From: a virus | Direction: 5' to 3' (one strand) | Virus record (IMG/VR): IMGVR_UViG_3300042460_000318 | Location: 1-24,034 of that record | Length of the DNA: 24,034 nt | Part shown: positions 1-6,957 of the stretch, piece after piece | How the letters are laid out: every line of letters starts with the position of its first letter | How positions within the stretch are numbered: the first letter of the stretch is position 1 | Translations under genes and position numbers: made by a program | Notes under the pieces: generated by a model | What the model was told of the DNA's origin: nothing | Seen by the model: only the letters and a program-made list of their open reading frames with translations | The model's database searches: none

Positions 1-503
1 AACCAGCCAAGCCCAAGGTGGTAAAACTCCTTCCGCAGACCCCTGAAGCGGGTCGCGCAAAGTTAAATGCTAAGGACGAGATCCGTGTTCGGAAGCAGAA
101 CACCCCAACCGTAGAGTCTACAAAGGAACCAGTTGTTCCAGCATCTGCAACGCGAGCCGTTACCAAGACGGTTGTCTCTGGTGAGGGTATCCTTGCAGGG
201 GCAGCCAAGCCAGCGAAGCGCGGACCCAAGCGTGTCGGAACGGTAACGCGAAAGCCTACCTTCCAAGACGCTGTTCTCTCGCAACTTGCTGAGACTGGTG
301 GCAAGAAGGACGTTAGGGACTTCCTCGCGCTAAAGGCGCTCCGCGATACGGGATTCCCGAAGTCCGAAGTTCGCACCCGTGCTAAGCAGATGGAAGTATC
401 CGCCAATGTTCGGAAGGCTGCTAAGGCATCTGGGCTACTCAGTTTTGCGGTGATGGCACTTCGGCATCTTGATGGTGAGAGTAAGCGCAAGAAGAAGGAC
501 TAA
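1..503 (+). CDS. Basic protein of unknown function, 5'-truncated by window edge
   Basis: The reading frame is open from the first bases of the window (codons from base 3 read P-A-K-P-K) up to the TAA at 501-503. The GTG at 18 has no ribosome binding site, so the true start probably lies outside the window. What is visible is about 166 residues rich in Lys, Arg, Ala, Pro and Val, with no transmembrane segment. The first half looks disordered. The second half, starting about residue 90 counted from the GTG, has mixed helices and ends in a KRKKK cluster. I recognise no family. It sits directly before the tail-fibre gene and its 3' end carries that gene's AAGGA ribosome binding site. A nucleic-acid-binding or minor virion role is possible but unproven. 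Confidence 0.8.
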   Translation, partial: PAKPKVVKLLPQTPEAGRAKLNAKDEIRVRKQNTPTVESTKEPVVPASATRAVTKTVVSGEGILAGAAKPAKRGPKRVGTVTRKPTFQDAVLSQLAETGGKKDVRDFLALKALRDTGFPKSEVRTRAKQMEVSANVRKAAKASGLLSFAVMALRHLDGESKRKKKD

Positions 504-2294
504 GTGGCTAAGTTCCATGCGACAAAGAGGATTGATATCCTATGGAATGGACTATATTTCAAGGGTCCAGCGGGAACAATCTTTACGCTGCCCGACGAAT
601 ACTATGAAGAGTTTGTTACCGAAGTCAGCCATGGTGATCCTGAGTTTATCTGGGATTCTATTAACGAAGATCAGGATCTAGAAGACCGTGTCCTTGATCT
701 TGAGACTAATGGAGTCCCGACCGATGCTACGATCACGGTTGGCACAACTACGACTGGTGCTGCTGGCAGCACTGCCTCTGTCACGAACAGTGGCACGACC
801 CATGACCCGATCCTTAACTTTACTATTCCACGCGGTGATACTGGTGCTACTGGTGCTACTGGAGCCACTGGCGCTCAGGGCGTGCAAGGTATTCAGGGGG
901 CGACTGGTCCAACGGGCGCGACGGGCGCTACGGGATCTACGGGAGCGACTGGTTTAGCAGCAAGTGTTAACGTTGGCACGACCGCCACGCTATCTCCTGG
1001 TGCTTCAGCAGCAGTTACTAACAGCGGATCCTCAAGCGCAGCGGTATTCAACTTTAGCATTCCTCAGGGTGCAACAGGCGATACGGGCGCTACTGGTGCT
1101 ACGGGTCCGACTGGTCCGACTGGCGCAACAGGTCCTCAGGGTATTCAGGGTGCAACTGGAGCCACGGGTGCAACAGGTGCAACTGGCGGATCATCCTCTC
1201 ACTACCACTATAAAGCCAAGACCACTAACACATCTGGCGATCCAGATAGCCAATACCTTGGATGGGACAACGCAACGCAGGTAAGTGCTACCGCGCTAAG
1301 GGTCAATCACGTAGACAGCGACAATCAGGACGACGAGGTATTCCTGGATCTCGTAGCACTTGGCGACTTCCTTATTATTCAGGATACTAGCGACGCCGCA
1401 AACTATCAGAAGTGGGAAGTAACTTCAACACCAACCTACAACAGCACGTGGAACAACTACCCAGTCACGCTTGTGGAAAGCGCAGGAACTGGTACTACAG
1501 GATTCTCAAATAACCACGCCGTTCTCCTAATGATCGTCAACGTTGGTGCCGTCGGACCGACTGGACCGACTGGCGCAACTGGCGCGACGGGCGCAACTGG
1601 ACCGACTGGGGCGACTGGACCACAGGGAGCAACTGGTGCGCAAGGGATTCAGGGAATTCAGGGGATTCAGGGTGCAACTGGGGCAACTGGAGCAACGGGC
1701 GTAGGCATCGTAACTGGTACTGTGGCTATGTGGGCTACGGCTAGTTCTCCAACTGGCTGGCTGTTCCTAGACGGGGCTACTTACAACCAGTCAGCATACC
1801 CAGATCTTGCGGCAGTCTTTGGGGTGGGATCTGGGACATTTACCCTCCCAGATATGCGCGACCGCTTTGCCGCTGGTCTTGCCGCCGTTGGAGCACTCAG
1901 CAATAACGCTGGTACGTTTGCGCCAAACACGGCAAACGCTACAGCCCACGACCATACGACTAACATTGCGCACGCCCACGCGGACACCATTGCCGTTTCC
2001 ACACACGGCGACCATACACACAGCGTTAACCCAGCATCTACTGCTTCTGGAGCGCCGAGCAGCAACACAACGTTCTTTCACTCAACAGGTAGCACGGAGC
2101 GAACTGTCGCAAGTTCTACGCACACACACTCCACAGATATTGCCGCCACAACCTCTGGTGCAGAAAGCACCAATCTTACCCACACCGTTACTGGTGGAGT
2201 TACGTCTCTTGGCGCAACATCCGTAACATCATCTAGCGCGGGTGGTACACTAACTCCTAAGGCTACGTTGTTGAACTTTATTATTAAGACTTGA
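504..2294 (+). CDS. Collagen-like tail fibre with phage collar domain
   Basis: This is a 596-aa trimeric tail-fibre or receptor-binding protein, expected at the virion tail tip. It starts at GTG 504, immediately after the TAA of the previous gene, with AAGGA four bases before that stop. Residues 1-74 form a short head that may attach to the tail. Three collagen Gly-X-Y blocks lie at about 111-150, 189-228 and 348-399. Blocks 1 and 2 are each preceded by a related 36-residue module. Residues 229-347 are a non-collagen insert of unknown fold. Residues 405-460 match the phage tail collar family, with W-x6-GW-x2-LDG followed by [10 protein letters not shown]. Residues 479-545 are rich in HxH pairs (HDH, HAH, HTH), which in T4-type fibres bind metal ions along the trimer axis. 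The C-terminus (LLNFIIKT) is typical of collar proteins. No catalytic motif is seen. Confidence 0.93.
   Translation: MAKFHATKRIDILWNGLYFKGPAGTIFTLPDEYYEEFVTEVSHGDPEFIWDSINEDQDLEDRVLDLETNGVPTDATITVGTTTTGAAGSTASVTNSGTTHDPILNFTIPRGDTGATGATGATGAQGVQGIQGATGPTGATGATGSTGATGLAASVNVGTTATLSPGASAAVTNSGSSSAAVFNFSIPQGATGDTGATGATGPTGPTGATGPQGIQGATGATGATGATGGSSSHYHYKAKTTNTSGDPDSQYLGWDNATQVSATALRVNHVDSDNQDDEVFLDLVALGDFLIIQDTSDAANYQKWEVTSTPTYNSTWNNYPVTLVESAGTGTTGFSNNHAVLLMIVNVGAVGPTGPTGATGATGATGPTGATGPQGATGAQGIQGIQGIQGATGATGATGVGIVTGTVAMWATASSPTGWLFLDGATYNQSAYPDLAAVFGVGSGTFTLPDMRDRFAAGLAAVGALSNNAGTFAPNTANATAHDHTTNIAHAHADTIAVSTHGDHTHSVNPASTASGAPSSNTTFFHSTGSTERTVASSTHTHSTDIAATTSGAESTNLTHTVTGGVTSLGATSVTSSSAGGTLTPKATLLNFIIKT
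729..1070 (+). repeat. Duplicated 36-residue inter-collagen module
   Basis: Codons 729-836 and 963-1070 of the fibre gene encode two 36-residue units sharing 17 identical positions, including VGTT, VTNSG and the closing NF-x-IP-x-G. Each unit runs straight into a Gly-X-Y block. They look like an ancient duplication within the fibre and probably fold as small caps that nucleate or space the triple helices. Confidence 0.8.
834..953 (+). repeat. Collagen-like Gly-X-Y repeat block 1
   Basis: This block has 40 codons (residues 111-150) in the pattern GxT/GxQ with almost no proline. It is the bacteriophage Thr/Ala/Gln type of collagen repeat. The underlying DNA is a degenerate 9-base repeat (ggngcnacn). 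Confidence 0.9.
1068..1187 (+). repeat. Collagen-like Gly-X-Y repeat block 2
   Basis: Residues 189-228 of the fibre read as uninterrupted Gly-X-Y triplets with GAT, GPT, GPQ and GIQ units. Synonymous codons vary from unit to unit, so the repeat is old or has been diversified. Confidence 0.9.
1545..1700 (+). repeat. Collagen-like Gly-X-Y repeat block 3, with three near-identical 9-base units
   Basis: Residues 348-399 form the longest collagen block. Bases 1644-1670 hold three consecutive 9-mers, each reading gg(g/a)attcag and encoding GIQ three times. They are nearly identical at the DNA level, which points to recent slippage or expansion. Confidence 0.9.
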
Positions 2295-2296
2295 GG
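2293..2296 (+). promoter_or_regulatory. Ribosome binding site that decides the peptidase start
   Basis: GAGG lies six bases before ATG 2303 and overlaps the fibre stop codon. This favours ATG 2303 over the in-frame TTG at 2291, which has no such site. Confidence 0.75.
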
Positions 2297-2302
2297 AAAA
2301 TA

Positions 2303-2983
2303 ATGAACCTACTTAAAATTGTTACCCAGCGCGACTCCATTGAGGTTGGCAAACCAGGAGTTCAAGATAACTGGATGGACGACTGCGCGTGGTCAACACT
2401 AGCCTGCGCGATCAACCACCTGACTGGCTCTACTCTTGCAACCAAGCAAGCCCTTGTCATTGGCGAATCCGTGGGTCGGCATGACCGAGACGGCTTCCCA
2501 GACCCTACATCGCTTGCGCAACTTGTGGCTGGGGCTAAGAAGGCTGGCATTGCAGCCCGCTACGCCAAGTCGTGGGATGATGTGCTCAAGGCTCTGGCTG
2601 CTGGCGCGGTCATCGGCATCAACGTAGAGCAAGCAAAGAACTACCCGCCAGTCAAGATGAGCGACTGGCATCGCAAGCATCAGGTTCGCAAGCCAGGTAA
2701 GACCTACGGGCACATGACCTGCGCATCGCAGCACGAGAAGGGCGCTCAGTGGGCTGACCCAACCATGTCGGGCAAGGGCAGTGAGTCCTACGCCGTCCCT
2801 GTAACATTGGCAGAACTTAAGCAGATTGCCTCCTCTAAGGGAGATGCCCCACATAAGCGTTGCCTGATCTTCACTAGGAAGCCCGTAGTGGCTCCTGCGA
2901 AGCCCGTAGCGCCTAAGAAAGCGGTAGTTAAGGTCAACACCCTGCTTAGCCAAATCCGTAGGTCTGTGACCCGCAATGTCTGA
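2303..2983 (+). CDS. C39-like papain-fold cysteine peptidase, probable lysin
   Basis: This 226-aa protein has the layout of the peptidase C39-like family. A Cys follows a short hydrophilic N-terminus (D26-D27-C28-A-W-S), a His lies in YGHM (H137), and an Asp follows in WADPTM (D152). Together these make a plausible Cys-His-Asp triad. C39-like domains form the N-terminal peptidase part of many mycobacteriophage-type endolysins. Here the domain is followed only by a Lys/Pro/Ala/Val-rich tail (about 192-226), without a recognisable muramidase, amidase or wall-binding domain. It sits between the tail fibre and the small-terminase candidate, overlapping the latter by eight bases. No signal peptide is seen, so it would need a holin to reach the wall if it is a lysin. 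A virion-borne peptidase or a processing protease is the alternative. Confidence 0.75.
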   Translation: MNLLKIVTQRDSIEVGKPGVQDNWMDDCAWSTLACAINHLTGSTLATKQALVIGESVGRHDRDGFPDPTSLAQLVAGAKKAGIAARYAKSWDDVLKALAAGAVIGINVEQAKNYPPVKMSDWHRKHQVRKPGKTYGHMTCASQHEKGAQWADPTMSGKGSESYAVPVTLAELKQIASSKGDAPHKRCLIFTRKPVVAPAKPVAPKKAVVKVNTLLSQIRRSVTRNV

Positions 2984-3458
2984 ACTAGCCGCAGTCCTTA
3001 CGGGTTGCCACGCTTGCCGCTCACCCTTCGTAGAGTCTATTAATAAGAAGATGAAAGAGGGGCTGCCAGACAGCCGTATTGCCGATTGGCTCAAGGAGCA
3101 GGGCGGATACATTAGCCGCATCACTCTTGGTCGCCACAAGCGCGAGCATCTCATTGACTCCTTTGAGAAGAAGCGCAAGGAGGCTGCCGAAGTGTTACAG
3201 CGCCAGCAGAAGACCATTAAATCTGAGGTTGATTTGGCTTCGCTGGTACGAAACCAAGTAAACCTTATGCTGGAAGATGGTATACTTCTTCCTACGTTAG
3301 CGGAGGGGCTACGGGCGCAGGAGATCATTGACCGACGGAATGAGAAGTCAACAGATCGCGACCTAACCATCATGCTGGCTCAAGTACTTGGCGGTGTTGC
3401 AGTGATTGAAGGATCTGCACGAGAAATAAGAATGGAGATTACAGATGGTGAAGCGTAA
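2976..3458 (+). CDS. CxxC/HTH protein, candidate small terminase subunit
   Basis: This 160-aa protein begins at ATG 2976 inside the end of the lysin gene (ATGTCTGA overlap). Near the N-terminus is a C11-H-A-C14 motif. A predicted helix-turn-helix spans about 30-58 and includes the ISRITLGRHKREHL stretch, a form (a serine/threonine turn followed by xxRHxxxH) common in phage DNA-binding proteins. The middle is a charged, probably coiled region (60-90), and the C-terminal half is helical and acidic. A short DNA-binding protein with a helical oligomerisation region, upstream of the large terminase and in the same operon, fits a small terminase subunit. The gene is separated from the large terminase by five genes, and a transcription regulator is possible. 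Function is inferred from layout, not from a confirmed family match. Confidence 0.5.
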   Translation: MSELAAVLTGCHACRSPFVESINKKMKEGLPDSRIADWLKEQGGYISRITLGRHKREHLIDSFEKKRKEAAEVLQRQQKTIKSEVDLASLVRNQVNLMLEDGILLPTLAEGLRAQEIIDRRNEKSTDRDLTIMLAQVLGGVAVIEGSAREIRMEITDGEA

Positions 3459-4041
3459 GACACTACGAAGAGTAAAGGTTAAGTACGGGGTAGACCCTGA
3501 ACTTGAGCGCATTGCTAATATTTACCTTGAGGGTAATAAGCCAGCAAAGCCAAAGAGGACTAAAGAGGCTAAGCCGTTAAACACTGGCGTCGCTACGGAA
3601 GTAATTCGCGGAGCAATAACAGGCGACATTGCTAGGCTAAGCAATAATAAGCGTGCATCTACAATTCTTGGTCGTGCGGCTGGAGTAGAGTTGGCTCGCG
3701 GCAAGAGATTGGCAGCAGCAGGGCAAGGTGCTCGCGCAAAGAAAAGCATTTCTGTTGGAGATGCACTTATTGGCGTTGGTCAAGTAGCCAAGGCGGGTGC
3801 TGATGCAGCGCCTTACGATCTTGCGAACAAAGCAAAGAATCGTGGTAAGAAAGATTCCGCGCTGATTACTGGGGCAACGCGAGTAGGTCGCAAAGTCCGA
3901 CAAACGGACAGGATGATTGGCGCAACTAGAAGGACGCTAAGAACTGGCAAGGCTGTCGGTGGTAAGCGCGGTAGTATATTGGGGATCGCGGCAATGTTTG
4001 CCTCGCATCTCGCTGGTAATAATAAGAAAGATAGAGGTTGA
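3445..4041 (+). CDS. Basic Ala/Gly/Lys-rich protein, unknown
   Basis: This 198-aa protein starts at ATG 3445, with GGAG seven bases upstream, inside the last 14 bases of the preceding gene. It is strongly basic, with many Lys and Arg and few aromatic residues. A short hydrophobic helix lies near the end (about 180-190, ILGIAAMFASHLAG), followed by NNKK. I recognise no domain. The next gene encodes a protein of similar size and composition that also ends in a hydrophobic helix plus NKK, so the two may be paralogues or partners. The charge and small hydrophobic helices would suit a DNA-contacting internal virion protein or a membrane-interacting peptide donor. Both ideas are inference. Confidence 0.75.
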   Translation: MVKRKTLRRVKVKYGVDPELERIANIYLEGNKPAKPKRTKEAKPLNTGVATEVIRGAITGDIARLSNNKRASTILGRAAGVELARGKRLAAAGQGARAKKSISVGDALIGVGQVAKAGADAAPYDLANKAKNRGKKDSALITGATRVGRKVRQTDRMIGATRRTLRTGKAVGGKRGSILGIAAMFASHLAGNNKKDRG

Positions 4042-4043
4042 TT

Positions 4044-4589
4044 ATGGCTCCGAAGAAGATTGTTAAGCGTATTAAGCGTTCACTTCCACCACGAAATAAG
4101 GATGGCTTTGACCCACGACTTGTTGCGCTCGGCGCAATTGGCGGCGCTGCTGCGGGGGCTGCTCGCGGTCGCGCTGCTGGGCGACGTTCGGCGCTCAACG
4201 ATATTTCAATGAGTGGTCGCTACCCAACTACAGATGATATTCGTCGCTCCAAGGATGTTCCTAGTGGAGAGGATAACTGGGGAAGCACTCGCTACAAGCA
4301 AGTTCCTGATAAATTTGGAACTGGGGTAATGAGTGCTGGCTATAGGACTAGGTTGGGTCGCAATAGCCAAGCATCGGAATGGCTCTCAGAAAATATGGCA
4401 ACAGAAGGAAAAAAGGAATATAAGTCCGACCGAAAGGTCAGCAAGTTTGTTGCAAGGACTATCGGCAAGGCAACTGTTTCTGCTCGCGGCAAGCAGGGTG
4501 CCAAGCGAGGCGCTGTAAAGGGCGCGATTGGCGGCGCTGCACTTGCAGCCCTTGTTCAGTTGGTAGCAAAGGAACTTAACAAGAAGTAA
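4044..4589 (+). CDS. Basic Gly/Ala-rich protein with hydrophobic N- and C-terminal segments, unknown
   Basis: This 181-aa protein is read from ATG 4044, which has AGAGG six bases upstream. An in-frame TTG at 4038 is less likely. A glycine/alanine zipper-like stretch (about 24-45, GAIGGAAAGAARGRAAG) lies near the start. A second one (about 155-172, GAIGGAALAALVQLV) lies at the end, before a KELNKK tail. The middle (50-140) is polar and charged. Glycine-zipper segments of this kind occur in membrane-inserting or ejection-type proteins, but no family is recognised here. It follows a basic protein of similar size without a gap and precedes the metallopeptidase by 16 bases. An internal virion or membrane-active role is a guess. 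Confidence 0.75.
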   Translation: MAPKKIVKRIKRSLPPRNKDGFDPRLVALGAIGGAAAGAARGRAAGRRSALNDISMSGRYPTTDDIRRSKDVPSGEDNWGSTRYKQVPDKFGTGVMSAGYRTRLGRNSQASEWLSENMATEGKKEYKSDRKVSKFVARTIGKATVSARGKQGAKRGAVKGAIGGAALAALVQLVAKELNKK

Positions 4590-4605
4590 TCCCTGGGAGG
4601 GGAAT

Positions 4606-5046
4606 ATGACAAAGAGGGAACTGGCTCAGGCGTATATCGCCAAAGCCCTCCCCTTGCTTAACCTTAAGCAATGGGATGTAAAGGTTTCAGAGTCTTTGCC
4701 GCCAGACGATTCGTACGCAGACATTGAGGTTTCTGAGAACCTCTGGTCTGCGACGATTCGTCTTTCGGAGGATTTCTGGAAAGAGAAACCAGAGAATCAG
4801 CGCCGTATTATTGCGCATGAACTTATTCATGTACACTATGCTGGCGTTGAACGGTTGCTGAATACCATTCAGACATCGGTTGGCAGTATGGTCTTTGACG
4901 TGCTAAACCACGTCTGGGATACGGAGACAGAGCGTGGGGCTGACTCGTTGTCTACTCCTTTGGCAAAGGTATTGCCGCTCCCTGATTTCAAGGAGGTTCA
5001 AGATGGCGGGCAAGAAGCCAGCAAAACTCGCAAGCGCAAAGCCTAA
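4606..5046 (+). CDS. Small HELIH zinc metallopeptidase
   Basis: This 146-aa protein has the zinc signature H71-E72-L-I-H75. In zincins the two His bind zinc and the Glu activates water. About 35 residues later, E107-T-E109-R-G-A-D113 gives a candidate third zinc ligand in an ExxxD arrangement, as in gluzincins. The N-terminal half (1-65) has a short helix and strands, like the minimal phage zincins. A very strong ribosome binding site (GGGAGGGG, 4595-4602) sits three bases before ATG 4606, so it may be expressed well. The C-terminus is a basic tail (KTRKRKA). There is no signal peptide or membrane segment, so it acts in the cytoplasm or within the virion. The substrate is unknown. Capsid or scaffold processing, or cleavage of a host factor, are both open. 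Confidence 0.8.
   Translation: MTKRELAQAYIAKALPLLNLKQWDVKVSESLPPDDSYADIEVSENLWSATIRLSEDFWKEKPENQRRIIAHELIHVHYAGVERLLNTIQTSVGSMVFDVLNHVWDTETERGADSLSTPLAKVLPLPDFKEVQDGGQEASKTRKRKA
4991..4996 (+). promoter_or_regulatory. AGGAGG ribosome binding site inside the metallopeptidase gene
   Basis: A perfect AGGAGG lies six bases before ATG 5003, within the 3' end of the metallopeptidase gene. It fixes the start of the small zinc-finger gene at 5003 rather than at the upstream in-frame GTG 4934. Confidence 0.85.
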
Positions 5047-5191
5047 CCAGACGTTCTGGACACCAAAGCCCTGCGGTGGGTGCGGCAAACTGATTGAGAC
5101 AATGAAGGAAGCCAACCGACTACTAGTCAAGGACTTCGTCGGCGCTAAGGCTAATACCCGATTCCTATGGAGGCACAAACTCTGTGTCTAG
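5003..5191 (+). CDS. 62-aa mini zinc-finger protein
   Basis: The frame is open further upstream, but the AGGAGG at 4991-4996 selects ATG 5003, which overlaps the metallopeptidase end by 44 bases. The product is small and basic, with C24-G-G-C27 near the middle and H58-K-L-C61 at the very end. This makes a plausible Cys2-His-Cys zinc site whose two halves are 30 residues apart. The N-terminal 20 residues are a Lys/Ala/Pro tail. It may bind nucleic acid or a protein partner. No named family is recognised. The last eight bases are shared with the start of the next gene. Confidence 0.75.
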   Translation: MAGKKPAKLASAKPNQTFWTPKPCGGCGKLIETMKEANRLLVKDFVGAKANTRFLWRHKLCV

Positions 5192-5480
5192 TCCAGCGTG
5201 GTCCCGTAAAGAAGGAAAGAACCCAGCAGGCGGGCTGAACGCCAAGGGTCGTGCGTCTTATAAGGGCGGCACGCTCAAGGCTCCAGTTAAGAGCGGGGAT
5301 AACCCGCGCCGTGCGTCGTTCCTTGCCCGAATGGGTGGAATGCCTGGAGCAGAGTACGATGCTAACGGCAAGCCTACCCGCCTACTCCTGAGCCTACGGG
5401 TATGGGGTGCAAGCAGCAAGGCTGACGCAAAGCGGAAGGCTGCAGCAATCAGCGCCCGTAACAAAGCCAAGCGTGTCTAG
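5184..5480 (+). CDS. DUF6321-like small phage protein
   Basis: This 98-aa protein starts at GTG 5184 within the preceding gene (GTGTCTAG overlap). The sequence W6-S-x2-EGKNP-x-GGLN-x-KGRASY, then GGTLKAP and the RRASFLARMGGMPG segment (about 43-56), has the look of a conserved small protein found in many cyanophages and other aquatic phages (DUF6321, from memory, unchecked). It is basic, Gly-rich and has no transmembrane helix. Its function is not established. The ending RNKAKRV runs directly into the large terminase start, so it is co-translated with packaging genes, and it may be linked to DNA packaging or the virion. The family name is from recall and should be checked by a profile search. 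Confidence 0.7.
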   Translation: MSSPAWSRKEGKNPAGGLNAKGRASYKGGTLKAPVKSGDNPRRASFLARMGGMPGAEYDANGKPTRLLLSLRVWGASSKADAKRKAAAISARNKAKRV

Positions 5481-6957
5481 TCTCCTAGAAGACCTAAAGG
5501 CTGGTAGGGAAGATCCAGTTTTCTTTGCCGAGAGATTCCTCGGAATCATAATGAACCCTGGGCAGCAACGGTGGGCGCGTTCTTGTGTAGAACGGGCTGA
5601 GAATGGCTGGTCTCCCAAGTTCCTCACCACGGTAGTAAGCGCGGGCAATCGCGCTGGCAAGACTATTGCTATGGCTCTCGTCATCTTCCACTCCGCGTTC
5701 TATAAACTTGGGGTCAAGCCACCACTTGCTGGAGATTCGGACGACGCACTGCGCTGGATCAAGGAGCCGTACGAGTGGTATCACATCGGCATCCAACAGG
5801 AAACCGCCGAACTTGTGTTTCGCGAGTTGACCATGATCTCGCAGGGTATTCACCCAGCGCAGAAAGGGCGGAAGGCTCCACTTTTTATGGAGTTGGGACA
5901 GATCGCGACCTTCAACAAGAAGTATCGCGGCGAGTACCTCTGGTTCCAGTTCAACAAGGCGGTCGGCGGTGCGAGCATCCACTTTCGTACGACGCAAGAC
6001 AAGGCGAAAGCCCTCCTCGGTAAAGATATGAACGGCATCTCGTTTGACGAAGCGGCGTTTGATTCCCATCTCATGACCGTTTATCAAGAGGTCTTGAACC
6101 TTCGCCGCCTTTCTACTGGCGGACAACTTCACTTTATCTCTACCCCTACGGAGGGCATCAACGATTACGCGGATCTTTGGGAACTTGGTAATCCTGAGAA
6201 TAGCGAGCGGGATTCCCAGTTTATCTCGTTCCGAATGTCTACTAGGGATAACATTGGCTACGGGCTTACTCAAGAGAACTTTGATTCCATTGTCCGACAG
6301 CAGGTTGCCTACCTTGTTCCACAGAACATTGACGGGTACTTTATTGAGGCTAGGGAAGCGTACTTCAATGCTCCTCAGGTGGAGAAGGTATTTGACGATA
6401 CAATGCCTGACGAGCAGGAGCCAGTGGCTAAGAGGCGGTACGTTCAGGGGTGCGACCCAGCCATTGCTTCGGACTCCACTTGGGCGATTATCCTTGACTT
6501 TACAGACAAGAAGAGCATGCAAGGCGTGCGTTGCCGCAAGAAATCTGGTCGTCAAACCGTTACCTCCTTAGTAAATATGCTACGAGAGAGCCATCTGTTG
6601 TATAATCAGGGAAGTCATTGTACCACTATCATTGATAATACAGGATTTGGTGGTAAGATGTTTGCTCAGGAGTTGAGTATAATCAAACCGTTAAGACAGG
6701 TAGACTTTGCAGGTACTAAATCTAAGAAGTTAGAAATCCTGTCTGACCTTAAGACTATTATAGATAAAGAAATGATCAAGTTCCCTAAGTCGGGGATCTG
6801 GCTTGAACTACGAAGGCAACTTCTGGGGTATAAGTTAGAGGATCGGAATCTAGAAACTGACGCGGTAATGGCTCTGGCAGTAGCGGTGCGACATGCAATG
6901 CGATCTGCTGGAGAGACAGTAGCCGAGGCTAAGTTCAACTACTTTGGGGAGATGTAA
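5473..6957 (+). CDS. terL: Terminase large subunit (packaging ATPase and nuclease)
   Basis: This 494-aa protein is the motor that pumps DNA into the prohead and cuts the concatemer. GTG 5473 is chosen because it overlaps the upstream stop (GTGTCTAG), and the protein then begins MSSLLEDLK. The open frame extends to 5407 without a ribosome binding site there. The Walker A motif is G58-N-R-A-G-K63-T64. Walker B is I189-S-F-D192-E193. The RNase H-like nuclease has acidic residues at D328 (GCDPA), D388 (IIDNTGFGG) and D463 (ETDAVMA), the usual three-Asp pattern. The length is normal for the family. Codon use in the nuclease half is more AT-rich than in the ATPase half. It ends in TAATG, sharing one base with the portal gene. 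Confidence 0.96.
   Translation: MSSLLEDLKAGREDPVFFAERFLGIIMNPGQQRWARSCVERAENGWSPKFLTTVVSAGNRAGKTIAMALVIFHSAFYKLGVKPPLAGDSDDALRWIKEPYEWYHIGIQQETAELVFRELTMISQGIHPAQKGRKAPLFMELGQIATFNKKYRGEYLWFQFNKAVGGASIHFRTTQDKAKALLGKDMNGISFDEAAFDSHLMTVYQEVLNLRRLSTGGQLHFISTPTEGINDYADLWELGNPENSERDSQFISFRMSTRDNIGYGLTQENFDSIVRQQVAYLVPQNIDGYFIEAREAYFNAPQVEKVFDDTMPDEQEPVAKRRYVQGCDPAIASDSTWAIILDFTDKKSMQGVRCRKKSGRQTVTSLVNMLRESHLLYNQGSHCTTIIDNTGFGGKMFAQELSIIKPLRQVDFAGTKSKKLEILSDLKTIIDKEMIKFPKSGIWLELRRQLLGYKLEDRNLETDAVMALAVAVRHAMRSAGETVAEAKFNYFGEM

Noticed and set aside
1807-2226. 139-codon open frame in the same strand within the fibre gene
   Set aside because: It is a different frame of the collar and His-rich part, rich in Thr, Leu, Pro and Arg, without a start site. 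The collar domain in the main frame is clear.
2399-3373. Long antisense open frame (324 codons) across the lysin and HTH genes
   Set aside because: It spans two well-supported plus-strand genes and their junction, and its composition (Ser, Arg, Cys-rich) is that of a shadow frame.
5494-6555. Long antisense open frame (353 codons) under the large terminase
   Set aside because: It mirrors the terminase codon pattern, has no ribosome binding site, and its product has no recognisable domains and a biased composition. The plus-strand gene has all the catalytic motifs.
6597-6606. TATAAT-like sequence inside the terminase gene
   Set aside because: No -35-like element lies at the right distance (6578-6583 is not similar), and it falls in the AT-rich patch where such a match is expected by chance.
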